From Begonia masoniana (lineage: Eukaryota; Streptophyta; Magnoliopsida; Cucurbitales; Begoniaceae): a DNA stretch of 64,000 nt. Shown piece after piece: positions 57,751-64,000 of the stretch. The DNA is taken from positions 15,704,988 to 15,768,987 of the forward strand of contig CM039515.1 in assembly GCA_022432975.1 (NCBI GenBank), given 5' to 3'. Made by a program: the position numbers and the translations under genes. The notes beneath the pieces were generated by a model, which made no database searches, was not told where the DNA came from, and saw only the letters and a list, made by a program, of their open reading frames with translations. Position 1 is the first letter of the stretch; every line of letters starts with the position of its first letter.

Positions 57751-60176
57751 TGTAACAACCCCAGAGGGATCGTCGCATAAACCATATCTTTCTTAATTAT
57801 TTACTTTTTATTACTCACACATGATTCATTATTAGTAGTGTATTTTATTTTTTTTTTAAACATAATTTAACTCAAGATGTCATACGCAATTCGCTAAGCC
57901 TCAACCGGCAAGGAAAACATTACGCATCTGCCGGCGGGCAGTGCAATGTGTATCGGCTAGTGAAGGAAAACTTTTAGCTTTAGACTGCATCTACCGATAG
58001 AGGAACAAAACCACATCTACCGGTCCCTAGACGACAAAACCGTGTTTATACCATCCGGTAAAGAAACTCTCTACATCATCTGATGAAATAAGGGAACATC
58101 ATCCGATGGACATGTGCTCCTCACGTGCATAATTAAAACATGACCTGGTCACTAAACGACAAGGAAACCCTCACATCATCCGGTAACTAGGTGACAAACT
58201 ATACTTACCTCTTCCGATAGCTTAAACGCTCTTCATCTGCCGATCACTAGACGACAAAATAGCACTTCCATCATCCGATGGCTTAAACTCTCTACATCTG
58301 CCGATCGCTAGACGACAAAATAGCACTTCCATCATCCGATGGCTCAAACACTCTACATCTGCCGATCGCTAGACAACAAAATAGCACTTCCATCATCCGA
58401 TGGCTTAAACTCTCTACATCTGCCGATGACGTCAGCCGGATGATTGCCTTATCCAGCTTCTATCACACGGCAGCAAACACCATAATCATCAAACAACCTC
58501 ATCCAATAGAACATACCATAACTCATCCGAATATTAACTCAGTAACTATAAACCTCAATGAGTAAGGATCATAAACTCATTCAAAATACGCATAGCGGAA
58601 GGCTTAAGCAAAATCAACTATTCAATAATCCTTAAAATCGTAATCAGACTCTAAAGACAAACAATTCAAATCTGAATCTCATTGTTAAAAGAAATTCTAT
58701 TCTACTTAGTCATCTGTTCATCATAAACTTTTTTGACTTACTATGAGCATAACCAGGGAGCTTAATCGCCTATCCAACCTTGCACTGTCACACTGAGCAT
58801 TCTCCAGTAACCAGATTTAAACGTTCTCTTGGAATTGGGAATCCTCACCTAGTAACTCTTCACCTACATCATAAGGTTCAACTATAAGCCTAATGCTTAG
58901 TAAGGAATGCAACAATAACATGAATGCATGAATGCATAATTCAGAGAAATACATGGTCATAAGTCTTTTCTTGTTCATAATCATCATCCATAATCATGAA
59001 TCATAACCATCATTCGTAATCATTGTTCATAATCATTGTTCATATTCATCAATTAAGTTGTGTTGAATGAGAGAGGATTTGTGCCGGTAAAGGGGGTTCG
59101 ACAGTGAGTTTGATCTGGTCCCTACTGCGGGTCGTATTCATATGTCCTTCTTTGGACTGTGACATACGCCGAACCGCCCCCAACCCTCACTCAACCACGT
59201 TGCAGGGATTTTATCATCTTATCTTGTTCATGAGAAAACATGCTTTTAAAACATTTTCATGTGCATAAAAGATTGATAATGCATGAACATGGGAATTCTT
59301 AACTCATTCAGGCTACAGAACAGAACATTCATCCAGTATGAAAACTTACCATTAGACTAAACGTCAACATAAGTACTAGACTGTAGCATAATAACCTCTA
59401 ATCGTCATATCAGTTACTATCTAGCATCCTTGTGATGTAGGGCCCTATTGGCCGGAAATCCTATACATTCACTTACCTGGTGTCCTTAGCAATGAGAGCT
59501 CCTTTTCTTCAGACTTCTTTACCTAAAACATTTACATTACAGTAGTTAAAACAAAATCCTAAAAGTTCTACTCACAAGTCATCCTAGGGTCTAATAGCTA
59601 AGAGTCATTTTCGAATTCTTAGTTTAATAATCAATGTAGTCTGAAATCCCAAAACCAAAACAGACAGATTCGATTACCGATAACTCAGGGGTGGTTGTTT
59701 TAAATGTCTAGAATCGATTTGATAAAAGCATTCCCACTCACATATTTCAAATGTTCTTATTATTAGTCGGCCATTGGAAAATCCAAAACTCCAATGCCGA
59801 GTAGAAAACAGGGCTAGCAAACTAACAGATAGCTACGTTGTCTATTGCATACCTCAGGCACAGAGTAGTCGAGTAGTGGCAGAGAAAACCGATCGTCGAA
59901 GAGAGTATGCTGAAAGCAGAGAGCAAGAGCTCGGGAGAGAAGAAATCACCGAAAAGGAAGGTGTCGGCTACAGTGGCTTAGATGAGGTTTAAAACATTTC
60001 CTTTTTCTTTATATACTGGTCATCACCCTCCATTATTACAACTTTGCCACCCAACCTAGTTTAATTCCACATGAAATTAGTTATTCTTGGTATAAAACTC
60101 TAAACCGTGAAGATTGAATGTTCATGACTGTTAATACAGTTAGGGAGTCACCTGGTTGAAGTTGTCGGGTGTTACA
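57751..60176 (-). repeat. reverse LTR F
   Basis: 2426 bp, TGTAACAACCCC to CGGGTGTTACA on the plus strand. Predicted intron complement(58864..59476). In the tail, 61-bp units (58190-58430) with CACTTCCATCATCCGATGGC and CTGCCGATC(G/A)CTAGACGACA. Imperfect TCATAATCATTGTTCATA repeats lie in the intron. The left flank GAAAT and right flank AATAG do not match, so this is not a simple insertion. Same family as K. Confidence 0.85.
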
Positions 60177-61170
60177 AATAGTGCGGGGTACGGACTGACT
60201 GCCCGGTGCGGTTACATTCCAAACCTCGATGAGATGCGATGTGATGAGATGTTTACAACGTGTGTAGAGACCTGCATGTGTTAGGATTGCATAACTAGTT
60301 TTCATGCTTCACGTTCATTTTTCAGCACTTTACTTGCTAAGTTTTGAGCTTACAGTGTGTTATGTGGTGTAGGTACTTTTGAGCTGGTGGGTGTGTACCG
60401 AGAGTCTGACCAGGAGTAGGTGGCAGTTGGTGGCGTGCGACCAGAGCCCCGGTTGATGGCAGTGTTAGGACGACCTGACCCATGTAGCTGTTGTATGGTG
60501 TTGATCGGGAGTAAGGCTTTTTGTCTTTCGTGGGGGTATTTAGTATTTGTTGTATATAGTCACAGTTAAGGGTGATGTGTCGCCCTATATTGTGAATTCT
60601 CTTCATTTACGGATGTTAGTATTTTAGTTTCCCTCTTTACTGTCATCTGGAGATTTCGTATGCTGGATAGTTAAGTAGGAGTATTTTGGATCTGGTTGAG
60701 GATGTGATTTGTTTGCAGGTACTTAGCATTTTGGAGGCGCCATTTTCAGGCGTTACTCTGCCAAAATTTTTGGGGAGGACGTCGTTGTGCTTAACGGTTA
60801 GGATTAAGGGAAATTAGTGAGTCTAGACAGCTAGGTAAGACATAAGAGAGCTTCGGGAGGTTAGTTTTAAATTCTGTTGCGTGAGTTGTATTAGAAGGTA
60901 TTTCCAGCGTTGGAAGTTTAAGCGAATGGGATTAGGAGAACTTAGTGAGTTAATGAAACCAGGTATGGCACGAGTGAAGTCTTCTAGAGACTTAGTTTTA
61001 GATTCCACTGTGTCCGTTTAACTAAAATGGATTCCTCGCGTTAATAGCTAAGTGGACGAGATAGTAGTCAAAGTAGCTAAGTGGACGAGATAGTAGTCAA
61101 AGGGAGTCGTTTAGCTCAGAGTAGTCCCTGTAGCGAACCGGGAACTCGGGTGGGTTTTTGAGGCGTTACA
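60177..61170 (+). repeat. forward LTR fragment G, copy 1
   Basis: Left-truncated LTR. It contains the acceptor block ACTTGCTAAGTTTTGAGCTT then GGTGTAG|GTAC (AG at 60371-60372) and the shared tail GTAGCGAACCGGGAACTCGG...GGCGTTACA ending at 61170. No gene. Confidence 0.8.
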
Positions 61171-61806
61171 CAACCACTCATTGACGATTACCTGTTGATT
61201 TTGCATTTGAACCCAAAAGTCATATTCTTCAGGGGTCCACATTTGTCTCCGAGCTTTATCAACTTTGTATTCGGCATAATCATCGTGACTTTTGTTATTC
61301 TTCTTACACCACTTATTTCGTTTTTTGCACCATTTTTGGTATTTTTGACACCTTTAGCTGCTATTTCTTTTGCTTCATCCAAAAATACTTGAATGACTGG
61401 ATGATGTTGTCTGATTGGAAAAGGATGACCAGGCCAAGGTCTCCAATATAGTAATCTTTGCCAAGGTCTCAGACAAACCTGTCTTTTGTTTCTTTTTGAA
61501 ATGGGAAATTCTCGTCCCCAAAAAGGATTTTGCTGAACAGATGCGGCTTGAATAATTCGATCTCTTACTGCTATTTCCCAAGGATCCATTATTGGAATTT
61601 CTTTTTACCTTTTCTTTGAGAATAATTTCTTGGGTACAATCAATTAAAGATTCCCAAAGATCTTCTTGAGTTGGTAATATGTCGTCAGGATTTTGAGATT
61701 CACCAGGTAGACCTGAAAGCGGCTAGTACCTGATTGCATCGAGACATCAGTGTCAGAATCATCATCTGATTCTAATTCATTAGTAGCAAACATTTGATCT
61801 TTGATA
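61171..61806 (-). pseudogene. caulimovirid-like fossil, copy 1 (partial)
   Basis: Minus-strand coding from about 61800. It starts within the region upstream of the overlap ORF, with ATG at 61589 opening MDPWEIAVRDRIIQAASVQQ, then PFWGREFPISKR and WQRLLYWRPWPGHPFP. It is frameshifted near 61330 relative to copy 2 by a homopolymer change. It is cut by LTR G at 61170. Confidence 0.55.
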
Positions 61807-62721
61807 GTTTACACGTGTGATAGAGACCTGCATGTTGTTGGATTGCATAACTAGTTTTAGGCTTCCGTTCATTTTTCAGCACTTTACTTGCTAAGTTTTG
61901 AGCTTACAGTGTGTATGTTGTGTAGTACTTTTGAGTGGGGGGTGTGGTACCGAGAAGTCACTGCACCAGGAGTAGTGGCAGTGGTGGCTGTGCGACCAGA
62001 GCCCCGGTTGATGGCAGGTTGGACGACCCTGACACAGTAGCTGTTGTATGGTGTGATCGGGAGTAAGGCGTTTGGTCTTTCGTGGGGGTATTTAGTATTT
62101 GTTGATATAGTCACAGTTAAGGGTGATGTGTCGCCCTATATTGTGAATTCTCTTCATTTACGGATGTTAGTATTTTAGTTTCCCTCTTTACTGTCATCTG
62201 GAGATTTCGTATGCTGGATAGTTAAGTAGGAGTATTTTGGATCTGGTTGAGGATGTGATTTGTTTGCAGGTACTTAGCATTTTGGAGGCGCCATTTTCAG
62301 GCGTTACTCTGCCAAAATTTTTGGGGAGGACGTCGTTGTGCTTAACGGTTAGGATTAAGGGAAATTAGTGAGTCTAGACAGCTAGGTAAGACATAAGAGA
62401 GCTTCGGGAGGTTAGTTTTAAATTCTGTTGCGTGAGTTGTATTAGAAGGTATTTCCAGCGTTGGAAGTTTAAGCGAATGGGATTAGGAGAACTTAGTGAG
62501 TTAATGAAACCAGGTATGGCACGAGTGAAGTCTTCTAGAGACTTAGTTTTAGATTCCACTGTGTCCGTTTAACTAAAATGGATTCCTCGCGTTAATAGCT
62601 AAGTGGACGAGATAGTAGTCAAAGTAGCTAAGTGGACGAGATAGTAGTCAAAGGGAGTCGTTTAGCTCAGAGTAGTCCCTGTAGCGAACCGGGAACTCGG
62701 GTGGGTTTTTGAGGCGTTACA
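61807..62721 (+). repeat. forward LTR fragment G, copy 2
   Basis: Repeat of 60251-61170, with many small indels up to about 62110 and near identity afterwards. Ends GGCGTTACA at 62721. Confidence 0.85.
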
Positions 62722-63142
62722 CAACCACTCATTGACGATTACCTGTTGATTTTTGCATTTGAACCCAAAAGTCATATTCTTCAGGGGTCCACATTTGTCT
62801 CCGAGCTTTATCAACTTTGTATTCGGCATAATCATCGTGACTTTTGTTATTCTTCTTACACCACTTATTTCGTTTTTTTGCACCATTTTTGGTATTTTTG
62901 ACACCTTTAGCTGCTATTTCTTTTGCTTCATCCAAAAATACTTGAATGACTGGATGATGTTGTCTGATTGGAAAAGGATGACCAGGCCAAGGTCTCCAAT
63001 ATAGTAATCTTTGCCAAGGTCTCAGACAAACCTGTCTTTTGTTTCTTTTTGAAATGGGAAATTCTCGTCCCCAAAAAGGATTTTGCTGAACAGATGCGGC
63101 TTGAATAATTCGATCTCTTACTGCTATTTCCCAAGGATCCAT
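62722..63142 (-). pseudogene. caulimovirid-like fossil: third open segment
   Basis: Opens at ATG complement(63140..63142), one base overlapping the stop of the previous segment (TAATG). Visible motifs are DPWEIAVRDRIIQAAS, FWGREFPISKR, LYWRPWPGHPF, a Lys-rich stretch, then WTPEEYDFWVQMQ. It is cut by the LTR end at 62721. I do not recognise a catalytic domain. By context it is a downstream part of a caulimovirid-type polyprotein or separate ORF. Confidence 0.5.
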
Positions 63143-63549
63143 TATTGGAATTTCTTTTTACCTTTTCTTTGAGAATAATTTCTTTGGGTACAATCAATTA
63201 AAGATTCCCAAAGATCTTCTTGAGTTGGTAATATGTCGTCAGGATTTTGAGATTCACCAGGTAGAACCTGAAAGCGGCTAGTACCTGATTGCATCGAGAC
63301 ATCAGTGTCAGAATCATCATCTGATTCTAATTCATTAGTAGCAAACATTTGATCTTTGATAGTTTCCAGGAGTTTAATATGATATTCCTGTGCTGATAAA
63401 CCAGGAAACTGTAATTTGAGATCATATTTCATTTGTTGAACCATATTAAGAGAGTCCTTCTTTGAACTGTTTGCTGTCGCTTTTGCAGCTTGAGTTTTGT
63501 ATAGCTGAATAGCTTTAGTAATCTTGGAGAAACAAGTTTCTGTATCAAA
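63142..63549 (-). pseudogene. caulimovirid-like fossil: second open segment
   Basis: In the same frame as the segment at 63550-64000 after an in-frame TGA. It has ITKAIQLYKTQAAKA, LKLQFPGLSAQEYHIKLLE, an acidic patch (ELESDDDSDTD) and a Lys-rich end. It stops with TAA at complement(63142..63144), which overlaps the next ATG. Confidence 0.5.
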
Positions 63550-64000
63550 TCACGCCCACCATTTGACATAAAATTTTCTTTGTAATTCAGGAATGTCTAA
63601 ATGATCTTTGTCTAATTCAAGATTCCATTGCCAAATCCAGTTTATTTGAAATTCGGTACAGAACCATAGAAGAGGTTGACCTTTGAAAATTGATTTGTTG
63701 GCACGAAAATCGGGATGGTATTCTAACCAGGTAGAAAGAGTGTCTTGAATCTTTTTTGGAAAAATAGATATTCCAGGAGAGTGGCATTGCCACCAGTGTA
63801 AAAACCAATTCGAAAATTTGTCTTCCGTTTGTAGTATTTCTGGATTCATAGTAAAAAACCACGAATGATTTCGTTTTGGATTTTGATATAAAAACACATG
63901 GGACCATGCAAGAATATAATCCCAATAGTTATATTTTTGCTCATTGTTTTTTGTAGTAGTTGTTCGAGGATTGAAAACATTCAAACCCCACTCCTGCGGA
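63550..64000 (-). pseudogene. caulimovirid-like fossil: first open segment, open at the window edge
   Basis: Open to the edge of the window. Aromatic-rich: EWGLNVFNPRTTTT, YWDYILAWSHVFLYQ, FSNWFLHWWQCH, TLSTWLEYHPDF, FQINWIWQWNLELD, ending KFYVKWWA then TGA in place of a codon. I recall such Trp-rich blocks and NVFNPRTT motifs from plant-genome polyproteins that carry a caulimovirus-type movement protein domain upstream. This is memory, not a search. The movement protein and RT would be expected beyond the right edge and downstream respectively, and are not visible here. Confidence 0.5.

Larger units (their letters stand above)
60251..63366. repeat. 1.56-kb tandem duplication (G plus viral-like coding)
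   Basis: The segment 60251-61806 recurs at 61807-63366. Copies are identical over long stretches (for example 60585-61190 against 62135-62745). Single-base homopolymer indels occur at 61195-61735, and about 30 indels cluster at 61807-62110. That pattern resembles unpolished long-read sequence used to fill a gap. Confidence 0.88.

Overview
This window holds plant nuclear heterochromatin and I see no host gene in it. It is a nest of LTR retrotransposons and LTR fragments. The evidence is the initiator-Met tRNA primer sites, the Ty3/gypsy gag-pol fragments of two plant chromovirus clades (Tekay-like and CRM-like), TG...CA LTR termini with 5-bp target duplications, and one caulimovirid-like fossil. 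The organism is a seed plant, probably a eudicot; the species cannot be read from the sequence. The CRM-type element is compatible with (peri)centromeric DNA. All clade assignments are from remembered motifs, not from a search.

Layout. Positions 1-5450 are LTR fragments (a hairpin cluster at 107-417, a 100-N gap at 1401-1500, a reverse LTR at 1501-3516, a CRM-partner-like LTR piece at 3520-4250) and a decayed gag-protease. Positions 5661-43338 are one rearranged Tekay-like element A on the minus strand, flanked by TACAC. Its gag N-half, primer site and 5' LTR lie inverted relative to its gag C-half and pol, with both breakpoints at the same gag site; this is the structure expected of self-integration. 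Its inverted internal LTR was hit by Tekay-like element B (14257-40104, TSD GTGTA). The 3' LTR of B was hit by CRM-like element C (22594-36345, TSD CTATC/ATATC) and by solo LTR J (37118-40096, TSD GCGTT). The gag of C was hit by non-autonomous element D (27391-33032, TSD TCTTG).

Right of that, a reverse LTR remnant H (43795-45371) carries Tekay-like element E (from 45372). The integrase gene of E is split by a 4.2-kb solo LTR I (51682-55896, TSD AAGTT) that holds a long 24/22-bp minisatellite. The 3' LTR of E is cut at 57751 by reverse LTR F. F is followed by a forward LTR fragment G and a caulimovirid-like coding fossil on the minus strand, both present twice in an approximately 1.56-kb tandem duplication that may be an assembly artefact.

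Two patterns recur across the LTRs. First, nearly every long LTR carries the same predicted architecture: a short internal exon ending in a consensus donor (AG|GTAAGT), then an intron of about 0.5-2.2 kb that contains the tandem repeats, then a conserved branch-point/acceptor block (TACTAAGCATTAGGCTTA-like, then GATGTAG|GT). Second, between that acceptor and the LTR 3' end lies a cluster of palindromes or hairpin units whose sequence differs from family to family. These two patterns are the best candidates for something undescribed.

All Tekay-like and CRM-like coding regions are broken by stops, frameshifts or deletions, mostly C-to-T or G-to-A changes. Mobility now would depend on proteins supplied from elsewhere.
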